A DNA stretch of 64,000 nucleotides from the NCBI GenBank assembly GCA_013112585.1, contig JABFGH010000003.1, positions 186,001-250,000 on the forward strand, given 5' to 3'. The position numbers and the translations under genes are program-made. The notes beneath the pieces are model-generated. The model had not been told where the DNA came from, made no database searches, and worked only from the letters and a program-made list of their open reading frames with translations. The DNA comes from Ignavibacteriota bacterium. GTDB taxonomy: Bacteria; Bacteroidota; Ignavibacteria; Ignavibacteriales; Melioribacteraceae. Shown here piece after piece: positions 48,485 through 56,304 of the stretch (positions are counted from its first letter, which is position 1; every line of letters starts with the position of its first letter).

Positions 48485-49262
48485 CCTTTTCTGAAATTTG
48501 TTCACTAACAAGTCCAAATCGTCTTTCTCTTTTTTGATAATCTTTAATAGCTTCAATTAATTTGGTATATCTAAACTCCGGCCATAAAACTTTTGTAACG
48601 TAAATTTCTGAATAAGCAATTTGCCATAATAAAAAATTGCTTATTCTGTATTCACCGCCGCTTCTTATAAGCAGGTCAGGGTCGGGCATCCCTTTTGTGG
48701 ATAAATGTTCTGAAACCAATTTTTCTGTAATTTCATCAAGATCAACCTTTTTGTTTTTATACAAGGTTGATATACTCTTAATCGCTTCAGTAAGTTCCCA
48801 TCTTCCGCTATAACTTAGTGCTAAATTTAATGTGAGTCTTTTATTATTCTTAGTTTTTTCAATTGCTTGATTAAGCTCATCTCTAACTTCGGAGGGCAAT
48901 GCATCTGTATTACCAATTGTAGTTAGTTTAATATTATTTGCATGTAAGTCATTTGTTTCAGTTTGCAGACTTTTTACAATAAGTCTCATTAATGTCGAAA
49001 CTTCATTCTTAGGTCGTTTCCAATTTTCAGTAGAAAAAGTATATATGGTTAGATAACTAACACCAAGCTGTGCGCATGCTTCAACAATTTCCCTTACAGT
49101 TTCAACACCTTTTTTATGTCCTGCTACTCTCGGTAATCCGCGCCGCTTTGCCCATCTGCCGTTACCATCCATTATAATAGCTATATGGCGCGGCACATCG
49201 GTTGATTCATCTGCAAATTTAGTAATTTTTTTAATATCAGGTTCTTTAAGTCTGCTATTCAA
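48429..49262 (-). CDS. uppS: Isoprenyl (undecaprenyl) diphosphate synthase
   Basis: This cis-prenyltransferase makes the C55 lipid carrier for peptidoglycan and O-antigen. The 277-residue protein has HIAIIMDGNGRWAKRRGLPRVAGHKKG (catalytic Asp32), TIYTFSTENWKRP, and the C-terminal PDLLIRSGGEYRISNFLLWQIAYSE. No ATG precedes the catalytic motif. The TTG at 49262, five bases after AGGA, is the likely start. The 3' end overlaps bamA, so the two are probably translationally coupled. The 207 bases upstream hold no recognisable gene. Confidence 0.95.
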   Translation of the reverse strand: MNSRLKEPDIKKITKFADESTDVPRHIAIIMDGNGRWAKRRGLPRVAGHKKGVETVREIVEACAQLGVSYLTIYTFSTENWKRPKNEVSTLMRLIVKSLQTETNDLHANNIKLTTIGNTDALPSEVRDELNQAIEKTKNNKRLTLNLALSYSGRWELTEAIKSISTLYKNKKVDLDEITEKLVSEHLSTKGMPDPDLLIRSGGEYRISNFLLWQIAYSEIYVTKVLWPEFRYTKLIEAIKDYQKRERRFGLVSEQISEKDDINTQTEKKQTGKVVKV

Positions 49263-49469
49263 CTTTATCCTGTCATAAATTTAAAATAGACCTATCAAAA
49301 TAATCTTCGAGATTCTAAATGTCAAGATTTGTTATAGCCATAGCGTATTTAACAAAAATTAAAATACTGCTTGTAATTGACTACAAATTTAAAGAATAAT
49401 AAACTGATTGTGCAATACACTTTTACGGTAGGTATTAATTTTTAACATTTCAAAAGTGAATGCTAAAAA

Positions 49470-49856
49470 TTAATTTTTTGAAGAGGGGACACCAATAATT
49501 TTTATGTTGTTTTGAGCATTGCTGTCTAAGCCGGCAACAATCATTTCCGCTTTAAGTATTAAGTCTTCCGGCACACCGACGTATAATGTAGTGTTTCTAT
49601 TAGAATAATTAGAATTACGGCTAGCAAGGAAATTTAATTTTGAGATAATTTTCGGATCGTTAAGTTCCTCTGCTTCTAAAACTAAACCGACGGCTATTTT
49701 TCTTCTGTATTTTGCCACGGCATCAATTGCATATTTACCAACCGGGTTCGGTTCGGGTAAATACTTGCCGTATCTTCTGCTTACGGTAAGATATCCTTTA
49801 CGCCAAAATTGTTCAATTAAAGCGTCAACTCTTTCTTGCCTTGTTAACTTTTTCAT
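49470..49856 (-). CDS. Small protein of unknown function in the lexA operon
   Basis: The protein has 128 residues. I do not recognise a named family. A basic helical start (KKLTRQERVDALIEQFWRKGYLTVSRRYGKYLP) leads into PVGKYAIDAVAKYRRKIAVGLVLEAEEL, then a helix and LYVGVPEDLILKAEMIV. The helix-then-hairpin layout with a conserved-looking Asp recalls the PD-(D/E)XK nuclease fold. The position of the E-x-K pair reads G-L-V, so catalysis of that type is not supported. Its ATG overlaps the stop of the preceding gene (ATGA), so it is the third gene of a lexA transcript and probably DNA-damage inducible. Confidence 0.8.
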   Translation of the reverse strand: MKKLTRQERVDALIEQFWRKGYLTVSRRYGKYLPEPNPVGKYAIDAVAKYRRKIAVGLVLEAEELNDPKIISKLNFLASRNSNYSNRNTTLYVGVPEDLILKAEMIVAGLDSNAQNNIKIIGVPSSKN

Positions 49857-50116
49857 GTTTTCTTCTCATATAATTGTGTTATTGGTATAATCGGAGAAAA
49901 CTTCCTGCTATTTAATAATTTTATGTCAATAATTTTATCATAGTCAAATTTTTCAATTTCATTTTTTGAAACCGCACGTCCGTACAATATTTTTTTCCCA
50001 TTATTATTCTCTTTAGAAAAATAAGGTTCAATAATTACATTTTTCATTGCGTATCGAAAACGAATTTTGGTTCTCTTTATAATTGCATGTTTAATTATTT
50101 CATCTCTTTCATTCAT
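49853..50116 (-). CDS. Small WYL-like protein in the lexA operon
   Basis: The protein has 87 residues. The order of segments (HAIIKRTKIRFRYAMKN, VIIEPYFSK, GKKILYGRAV, FDYDKIIDIKLL, RKFSPIIPI) resembles a minimal WYL domain, the ligand-sensing SH3-like fold found in regulators of defence and DNA-damage genes. No DNA-binding domain is attached. The ATG at 50116 follows the lexA stop at once. A longer frame starting at TTG inside lexA is less likely. It is coupled to the downstream 128-residue gene by ATGA. Confidence 0.75.
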   Translation of the reverse strand: MNERDEIIKHAIIKRTKIRFRYAMKNVIIEPYFSKENNNGKKILYGRAVSKNEIEKFDYDKIIDIKLLNSRKFSPIIPITQLYEKKT

Positions 50117-50117
50117 C

Positions 50118-50753
50118 TTAATAGTATCCTCTATATACGCCAATTACTTTTCCAACAACTTTAAAGTCCTCTCTTCCTGTAACATCAATCGGGTCAAAAT
50201 CATTATTTTCGGGTAAAAGCTTTAGTGTGTTTTTATCTTTATGATACCTTTTCATAGTAGATTCATCGCCTAACAGAGCAATTACAATATCACCGTTATT
50301 TGCGTTATTTTCTGTTTTGACCATAACTAAGTCGCCGTCTAAAATTCCTGCATTTATCATACTTTCACCGCGGACTTTTAATCCGAAACATTTTTTGCTG
50401 TTTTTAATTAGACTTGCATCAATCTTCAAAGTTCCTTCAATATTTTCTTCTGCAAAAATTGGGTAACCGGCAGCAACGCGCCCAACAATTGGAATACTCT
50501 GAATAGATTCATCAGGTTGAACTTTTGTATTGCCGTTATTTTCATTTACTGAAAGTGTCCTACTCTGATTGCTTTCATAATTTAAGTATCCCTTTTTTGC
50601 GAGAGCATCAATATGCCGCTTTACACCAAAGGTCGAGGAGATTTTAAATTGTTTACCGATTTCCCTGTAGGTTGGCGGATACCCGTTTTCTTCTAAATGT
50701 TCCTTGATAAAATTGAGAATTGAATTTTGTCTATCAGTAAGAGGTTTTTTCAT
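50118..50753 (-). CDS. lexA: SOS-response repressor LexA
   Basis: LexA represses DNA-damage genes and cleaves itself when RecA filaments form. The 211-residue protein has an N-terminal winged helix (LTDRQNSILNFIKEHL, PPTYREIGKQF) and the Ala95-Gly96 cleavage site in GRVAAGYPIF. Its Ser131 (RGESM) and Lys168 (STMKRY) form the peptidase dyad. The frame runs further upstream, but the ATG at 50753 gives the standard start. A palindromic operator overlapping the promoter lies 15-53 bases upstream, consistent with self-repression. Confidence 0.97.
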   Translation of the reverse strand: MKKPLTDRQNSILNFIKEHLEENGYPPTYREIGKQFKISSTFGVKRHIDALAKKGYLNYESNQSRTLSVNENNGNTKVQPDESIQSIPIVGRVAAGYPIFAEENIEGTLKIDASLIKNSKKCFGLKVRGESMINAGILDGDLVMVKTENNANNGDIVIALLGDESTMKRYHKDKNTLKLLPENNDFDPIDVTGREDFKVVGKVIGVYRGYY

Positions 50754-50767
50754 TATAGTGTTCCTTT

Positions 50768-50789
50768 GTTCACTGCAAATATAGTGAAC
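50768..50789 (-). promoter_or_regulatory. Candidate LexA operator (SOS box) of the lexA operon
   Basis: GTTCACT, an 8-base spacer and AGTGAAC form a perfect 7-bp inverted repeat directly upstream of lexA. It covers the -10 box of the promoter at 50778-50806, the position expected for a repressor site. The sequence differs from both the E. coli CTGT-N8-ACAG box and the Gram-positive GAAC-N4-GTTC box, though the half-sites contain GTTC/GAAC. Confidence 0.75.
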
Positions 50790-50806
50790 GAGTGTGCACA
50801 TGTCAA
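50778..50806 (-). promoter_or_regulatory. Sigma-70-like promoter of the lexA operon
   Basis: On the minus strand the -35 box TTGACA (50801-50806) and the -10 box TATATT (50778-50783) are exactly 17 bases apart. The palindromic operator overlaps the -10 box. Confidence 0.75.
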
Positions 50807-50840
50807 GTTAAATTTTTATCAGTTAAAAATTGTTTAAAAT

Positions 50841-50864
50841 AAAAAGAGCAGCCAAAGCTGCTCT
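50841..50864 (-). terminator. Rho-independent terminator after ilvE
   Basis: AGAGCAGC-CAAA-GCTGCTCT is an 8-bp stem followed on the minus strand by TTTT. It lies between the ilvE stop and the lexA promoter. Confidence 0.88.
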
Positions 50865-50891
50865 AAGTTTCAAAACTAATTTAAATTATTT

Positions 50892-51977
50892 CTAGTCCAG
50901 ATAAGTCAACCAATTATATCTGTCTTCAATTCTTCCGTATTGAATATCGGTTATTTCCTTATAAAGTTTTTTACCTAATTCACCGGCTTCGGTATCGCTA
51001 AACTTCATTACTAAATCTTTATACTTAAGTTTACCAATCGAAGATATGACCGCAGCAGTTCCCGCACCGAACAGCTCTAACAAGGTTCCGTCTTCATAAG
51101 ATTTAACAACTTCGTCAATTGAAACATTTCTTTCACTTACATTGTAACCCCAGTCGCGTAAAATTTCCAATACTGAAAGTCTGGTAATACCGGGCAGTAT
51201 TGAACCGGTTAAATTCGGTGTTACAACTTCATCCTTAAATTGAATAAAAATATTCATCGTGCCTACTTCTTCAATATATTTTTGTTCAATCGCATCAAGC
51301 CATAGCACTTGTGAATATCCTTCCTCTTTAGCTTCACGCTGAGCCATTAAACTTGCAGCATAGTTGCCGGCAGCTTTACAATCGCCAATACCTTTGCGTA
51401 CCGCACGAACATATTTATCGGTTACTAAAATTGGTACAGGTTTAAATCCTTCGGGGTAGTAAGGACCAACAGGACTAAGCATAATAAATAGTTTGTAAGT
51501 ATTACCGGGACGAACTCCAAGAAATGGATCAGTAGCAAAAACTACGGGACGCACATAAAGTGAGTGCCCGGGTTTTGTCGGAATCCAATCTTGATCTACT
51601 TTAACTAATTCTTTCAGAGCTTCAACCAAAAAGTCGGTATCGGTTTCCGGCATGCACAATCTTTTTGAAGACCTATTTAATCTACCAAAATTTTGTTCGG
51701 GTCTGAATATTACAATTTTACCGTCATCCTGCTTGTAGGCTTTCAGCCCTTCAAAAATCGCTTGTCCGTAATGTAAAGCCATTGCGGCGGGACTAATTTT
51801 AAAATCCTCAAATTTCTTGATTGTCGGGTTAATCCATCCGCCTTCTTCTGCATTGTAATCCATCTCAAAAACATGATCAGTAAAATTTCTTCCAAAAACT
51901 AAGTTTTCGGGTAATACAACTTTTGAATCTCTTTCAACTAATTGAAAATTAATTTCTTGTTTAGTCATTGTTGTCAT
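50892..51977 (-). CDS. ilvE: Branched-chain amino acid aminotransferase
   Basis: This PLP enzyme moves the amino group between glutamate and Leu/Ile/Val. The 361-residue class IV aminotransferase has GQAIFEGLKAYK, the catalytic lysine in GDCKAAGNYAASL, YIEEVGTMNIF and ELFGAGTAAVISSI. The length and the ending fit the BCAT type with a longer N-terminus. The ATG follows GGAGATAAA. It is a single-gene unit with its own terminator. The 285 bases to the divergent mlaE are AT-rich with no other feature seen. Confidence 0.96.
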   Translation of the reverse strand: MTTMTKQEINFQLVERDSKVVLPENLVFGRNFTDHVFEMDYNAEEGGWINPTIKKFEDFKISPAAMALHYGQAIFEGLKAYKQDDGKIVIFRPEQNFGRLNRSSKRLCMPETDTDFLVEALKELVKVDQDWIPTKPGHSLYVRPVVFATDPFLGVRPGNTYKLFIMLSPVGPYYPEGFKPVPILVTDKYVRAVRKGIGDCKAAGNYAASLMAQREAKEEGYSQVLWLDAIEQKYIEEVGTMNIFIQFKDEVVTPNLTGSILPGITRLSVLEILRDWGYNVSERNVSIDEVVKSYEDGTLLELFGAGTAAVISSIGKLKYKDLVMKFSDTEAGELGKKLYKEITDIQYGRIEDRYNWLTYLD

Positions 51978-52262
51978 TTTATCTCCGCATATTATTTAAT
52001 AACGTAAAACTTTATTGTTTGAAAAAAATGTTCGTTTTATATTTAACCAAATACAGTTTGCTAATTGTTTTGAAAAATAAAATTTTTACCGGCAATTAAA
52101 TATCTGAACTTGTTTAATTGTGAACTCTAATAAAGTATTCCAATGCACTAATATAAAAATTTAACCAAAATAGGCAATGAAAAAAGGATGAAAAGGTTGT
52201 AATAAAAAGTCTATTTTAATTTAAAGTTTCAGAATGTTAATTTTTATCAATATTTTCATTTT

Positions 52263-53036
52263 ATGATTCAAAAATTTTTTCTAAATGTTGGACGAAAAAC
52301 ATTATCATTTTTAGAAGAGTTTGGGCAAATATCCCTGCTGCTGATAAGAATATTAAAATTTTTTCCGCGCATAATTAAAAATAGAAAACTGCTGTTTGTT
52401 CAAATGGAGCATATCGGTGTAAACTCTATGCCGCTTGTAATAATTATTGCCGCATTTACAGGAGCCGTTGCAGCTTGGCAGGCGGCTTATCAATTAAAAG
52501 GAGTTGCCCCGCTTTCATTTTTAGGTACTGCAACAAGTAAAGCTATAATTACCGAGCTTGGTCCGGTGCTGACCGCAATTGTTATTGCAGGCAGAGTAGG
52601 GGCATCAATTGCCGCAGAGTTAGGCTCTATGAAAGTAACCGAGCAGATTGATGCATTGGAAACAATGGGCATCAGCCCAATCAGATATTTAGCAATGCCC
52701 CGATTTTTTGCCGCAATTTTTATGATGCCTGTTTTAATTGTTTTTGCAAATATTATTGCAGTTTGGGGAGCCTTCTTCATTTCAAACTATTTTATCGGTG
52801 TCTCCTTCGATGTGTTTTTTGAGTCTGTCAGGCAGTCATTCTATTTCGGCGATCTTATTTTTGGAATGATTAAAGGCGTTGTATTTGGCGGAATGACATC
52901 ATTGGTCGGCTGCCATATTGGTTTTAAAACTGAAGGCGGCGCTGAAGGTGTGGGCAATTCAACAATCCGTTCCTTTGTGTTAAGTTCCGCACTAATTCTA
53001 ATTTTAGACTACCTCCTTTGGACTTTGATTTTTTAA
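52263..53036 (+). CDS. mlaE: MlaE-type ABC transporter permease (orphan)
   Basis: This is the permease of the Mla/MCE phospholipid transport complex. The 257-residue protein has about five membrane segments, LTAIVIAGRVGASIAAELGSMKVTEQIDALETMGI (the EQIDA coupling region) and KGVVFGGMTSLVGCHIG. In most genomes the ATPase gene mlaF and the MCE-domain gene mlaD follow at once. Here the gene is followed by more than 1 kb of repeats instead, so the partners must be elsewhere or this copy has been cut off from them. Confidence 0.95.
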   Translation: MIQKFFLNVGRKTLSFLEEFGQISLLLIRILKFFPRIIKNRKLLFVQMEHIGVNSMPLVIIIAAFTGAVAAWQAAYQLKGVAPLSFLGTATSKAIITELGPVLTAIVIAGRVGASIAAELGSMKVTEQIDALETMGISPIRYLAMPRFFAAIFMMPVLIVFANIIAVWGAFFISNYFIGVSFDVFFESVRQSFYFGDLIFGMIKGVVFGGMTSLVGCHIGFKTEGGAEGVGNSTIRSFVLSSALILILDYLLWTLIF

Positions 53037-53141
53037 GGTTTCTTTCCCAAATAATTTATTCAATGACTCTGCCCGGTAGCTTCGATATATCCCGCGCTTC
53101 GCGGGATTACTCAGCTACCTATCATGATGAAAAAAATAAAA

Positions 53142-53345
53142 GGTTATCGAGTAGCTCCGTTTTTTGGAGCGTATCGAGATGCCGGTAGCTTCGATACATC
53201 CCGCGCTTCGCGGGATTACTCAGCCACCTATCATGATGAAAAAAAATAAAAGGTTATCGAGTAGCTCCGCAGTTTGGAGCATATCGAGATATCGGTAGCT
53301 TTGATACATCCCAAACTGCGGGATAACTCAGCCACCTATCCTAAT
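53142..53345 (+). repeat. Two tandem copies of a 110-bp bipartite palindromic unit
   Basis: Units begin with GGTTATCGAGTAGCTCC at 53142 and 53252, exactly 110 bases apart, and a partial unit precedes them from about 53076. Each unit has two halves: GAGTAGCTCC...GGAGCGTATCGAGAT, then CTTCGATACATCCC...GGGATTACTCAGCCACC. The second half resembles the reverse complement of the first. The loop of the second half contains CCGCGCTTCGCGG, itself a hairpin. Confidence 0.88.
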
Positions 53346-53689
53346 CTAACAAAAGTTTTAACCCTATCATTAATAACAAAATATCTTGTATGTTACATTA
53401 AAGAAGTAGTTCAACCGCGCTGCGGTTGGGTTCACAGCCTGTTTCCATTTCTACAAACACCTGACTGCCGTCAGGCAAGTTTGGACGGCACTGCCGTCTG
53501 AAATACAAATAACAAATTGTTCTAACAATTCATTGTAAAATATTCATTCAATTATTCTGTTTCTTTTCAAACCGCGCTAGCGGTTCAATGTTTGTAGAAT
53601 GAGCGAATAGTAAACACATCCAACCATTTTAGTGGATGAACAAAAACTGTACGTTGGAATACCTAATCAAATTAAACCCAGAAATGCAA

Positions 53690-53875
53690 GGTTATCGAGT
53701 AGTCCCGCAAAGCGATACGTATCGAGATGCCGGTAGCTTCGATACTTTCCGCTCTGCGAAAATACTCAGCCACCTATTATGTTGGGAAATGTAAGGTTAT
53801 CGAGTAGTCCCGCCTTTTGGGACGTATCGAGATGCCGTCAGCTATGATACATCCCAAACAGCGGGGTAATTTCCA
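53690..53875 (+). repeat. Two further copies of the bipartite palindromic unit
   Basis: Units begin with GGTTATCGAGTAGTCCCG at 53690 and 53795, 105 bases apart. The outer parts (GTATCGAGATGCCG, GCTTCGATAC, CTCAGCCACC) match the copies at 53142 and 53252. The hairpin tips differ, as expected if pairing rather than exact sequence is kept; the last copy is decayed. Confidence 0.85.
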
Positions 53876-54145
53876 AAAATAATTATCTTGGTGCAGAACA
53901 TTTTAAATAATTTAACTTGATAATAATTTGAACTAATAACATATTGAAATTGAAATCGGGTTACATTATCCGGTATCATTAAGCACTATTAAAATCTAAA
54001 AAAACCGCACAAAAAAAATGAATAAATGTCCATCCCTTTTTAGGGCAGGGTATTTTATTCTTTGTTTATTGAATTAAATTTTAGGCAGTACTAAAGTAAT
54101 TGAAAAATAATTAGCGCAAACAATAATAATTTATTTGGAGGTATT

Positions 54146-56185
54146 ATGAGAAAACTATTTACAATAATTACAGGAATTTTTCTTCTTAATGTTTCAATTT
54201 CTGGGCAAGTTTTTATAACAGAACTTGCCGATCCTAATAATAATGCTGGGGTTAGATATATTGAATTATATAATGCAGGTGCAAGTGCAGTTGATTTTAC
54301 AGAGGGATCAAATTGGCGAATTGATAAATATACAAATGCATCTGCTACTGTAAGTCAAACACTCAATCTAAGCGGTATAATTCCTGCTGGAGGTTTTTAT
54401 ATTATTGCGACTGGAACTGATGATGGAGATTTCTTTAGTGTTTATGGAGTAAATGCAAATCAGTTCGATGGCGCAGATAATGATGTTGCAGGAAGTAATG
54501 GTGATGATAATCTTGAACTCTATGACGGAACAGGAACTTTGATTGATCAGTTTGGAGTTCCAGGTGAAGATGGCTCCGGTACTGCACATGAATTTGAAGA
54601 TGGAAGGGCAGAAAGAGTAGCAACTGTGACAAGCGGTAACAGTACCTGGGACACAGCAGAATGGAATATTGATAATGATAGCGGCGGCGGAGAGGGACCT
54701 CAAGATGCACCTGCTGATTTTGATCCTGGTGCATGGATCGGTGCTGCGTCAACAATTGACCCAGAACCCACAAATCATGCTACTGGTTTTACTGCAACTT
54801 CCAATGGTCATAATCAAATTGATTTAAGCTGGACCGACGCAACGGGAGCACAACTACCCGCCGGATATTTAATAAAGGGAAGTGATGTCAGCTTTGCAGC
54901 AATCACAGCACCTGTGGATGGAACTCCCGAAGCGGATGCTGGGCTTATTAAAAATGTAGCCCAAGGTGTTCAAGCAGCTACAATAACAGGTTTAACCGAA
55001 ACTACTCAATACTTCTTTAAAATATTCCCATATACCAATTCAGGTGCAACAATAGATTACAAAACGGATGGAACTGTCCCGCAAGATGACGCAACAACAG
55101 ATGCGGCACCAAGTTTACCAAACGCATGGATAAATGAATTTCATTATGATGATGTAGGTGCTGACTCAGATGAATTTGTTGAAATTATAATCGAAGATGG
55201 CTCAGCATATACATTGTCTGATTTTCAAGTGAATCTTTATAACGGAAATGGTGGTGTGTCTTATAATTCGAGAACACTCGATACTTATACTGTAGGTGAT
55301 ATTATTAATGAGAGTGGTAAAACATTCAACCTATACTCATTTAATTACACTTCGGAAAATGGAATTCAAAACGGGGCTCCGGATGGGTTAGCTCTTTCTT
55401 ATCAAGGGACTCTAATCCAATTCTTGAGCTATGAGGGTACCTTCGCTGCAACAGATGGTCCTGCTAACGGTGTGATGTCAACTGATATAGGAATTTCAGA
55501 ATCAGGTACGAGTGAAGGTTCTTCACTTGGGCTTGAAGGAAATGGCACACAGTATTCTGATTTCACATGGGTTGCTTTTGATGCTTCAGCAACGCCCGGC
55601 AGTCAGAATGGAAACCAGGCACTTCCTGTCGAACTTACATCATTCTCAGCATCAGTAATTAAAAACTCAGTAAAATTGGTTTGGAACACGGCAACTGAAA
55701 TCAATAATTATGGATTTGAAATTCAAAGATCGGCAGATAAGGAAGTTTGGAGCAATGTTGGATTCATTAACGGCAGCGGCACAACTAATGCACCAAAAGA
55801 GTATTCATACGTTGACAGCAAATTATCAAATTCAAGCAGCTATTATTACAGATTAAAACAAGTTGATAACGACGGCAGCTATGAATATTCAAAAACAATT
55901 GAAGTAGTTTTAGGAACGCCTACTGAATACGAGCTGGGTCAAAATTATCCTAATCCATTTAACCCATCTACTCTCATCAGTTTCACTTTGCCCGAAGCAG
56001 GTTATACAAGTTTGATAGTCTATAACTCACTAGGACAAGAAGTTGCAGAATTAGTAAATAATCAACTTGAAGCAGGTTCTCATCAATATAATTTTGATGC
56101 AAAAAACCTAACAAGCGGAATTTATTTTTATAAACTTGAGTCAGAAAATTTTGTTCAAGTAAGAAAAATGATGCTACTAAAATAA
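54146..56185 (+). CDS. T9SS-exported protein with lamin-tail and Fn3 domains
   Basis: The protein has 679 residues. The signal peptide is LFTIITGIFLLNVSISGQ. A lamin-tail domain (about 21-150: VFITELADP, RYIELYNAG) is followed by a fibronectin type III domain (about 205-315: IDLSWTDATG, TQYFFKIFPYT). A second lamin-tail-like domain follows (about 327-490: AWINEFHYDDVGADSDEFVEI). The C-terminal 200 residues hold a Fn3-like module and a type A T9SS sorting domain (NYPNPFNPSTLISF, ending KMMLLK). No catalytic domain is seen; adhesion or binding at the cell surface is likely. The start follows GGAGGTATT, an unusually strong Shine-Dalgarno here. Confidence 0.92.
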   Translation: MRKLFTIITGIFLLNVSISGQVFITELADPNNNAGVRYIELYNAGASAVDFTEGSNWRIDKYTNASATVSQTLNLSGIIPAGGFYIIATGTDDGDFFSVYGVNANQFDGADNDVAGSNGDDNLELYDGTGTLIDQFGVPGEDGSGTAHEFEDGRAERVATVTSGNSTWDTAEWNIDNDSGGGEGPQDAPADFDPGAWIGAASTIDPEPTNHATGFTATSNGHNQIDLSWTDATGAQLPAGYLIKGSDVSFAAITAPVDGTPEADAGLIKNVAQGVQAATITGLTETTQYFFKIFPYTNSGATIDYKTDGTVPQDDATTDAAPSLPNAWINEFHYDDVGADSDEFVEIIIEDGSAYTLSDFQVNLYNGNGGVSYNSRTLDTYTVGDIINESGKTFNLYSFNYTSENGIQNGAPDGLALSYQGTLIQFLSYEGTFAATDGPANGVMSTDIGISESGTSEGSSLGLEGNGTQYSDFTWVAFDASATPGSQNGNQALPVELTSFSASVIKNSVKLVWNTATEINNYGFEIQRSADKEVWSNVGFINGSGTTNAPKEYSYVDSKLSNSSSYYYRLKQVDNDGSYEYSKTIEVVLGTPTEYELGQNYPNPFNPSTLISFTLPEAGYTSLIVYNSLGQEVAELVNNQLEAGSHQYNFDAKNLTSGIYFYKLESENFVQVRKMMLLK

Positions 56186-56203
56186 TATCCGGTGTAAATC
56201 TTT

Positions 56204-56236
56204 AAAGGCGGCATTTTTTTAATGCCGCCTTTTTTA
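56204..56236 (+). terminator. Rho-independent terminator
   Basis: AAAGGCGGCATT, a T-rich loop and AATGCCGCC followed by a T-tract lie about 20 bases after the stop of the lamin-tail protein gene. Confidence 0.92.
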
Positions 56237-56304
56237 TTCAAAATATTCAAAAAATTTCCGATAATTATAATGTTAATTCTTTTACTCTAATTCCTTTATT
56301 GATA

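Larger units (their letters stand above)
53037..54145. repeat. 1.1-kb non-coding block of composite palindromic repeats
   Basis: No credible gene lies here; a 75-codon frame at 53274 is made of repeat sequence. The block contains a composite unit of about 105-110 bases in one partial and four longer copies. It also holds at least four separate short palindromes: 53412-53428 (CAACCGC-GCT-GCGGTTG), about 53461-53474 (CTGAC-TGCC-GTCAG), about 53484-53498 (GACGGC-ACT-GCCGTC) and 53570-53585 (AACCGC-GCTA-GCGGTT). The last 250 bases before 54146 are AT-rich and presumably hold the promoter of the next gene. Confidence 0.85.

Noticed and set aside
49470-49856. The third lexA-operon gene as an active PD-(D/E)XK nuclease
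   Set aside because: The hairpin pattern is suggestive, but the E-x-K catalytic pair is not present where expected, so no function is assigned.
53274-53501. A 75-codon open frame inside the repeat block
   Set aside because: It begins at a TTG in a composite repeat, crosses several palindromes, has no ribosome-binding site and no recognisable protein pattern.
53037-53875. The repeated units as a CRISPR array
   Set aside because: Units are 105-110 bases, internally palindromic and only four to five in number. There are no short identical repeats with unique spacers, and no cas genes are in the window.
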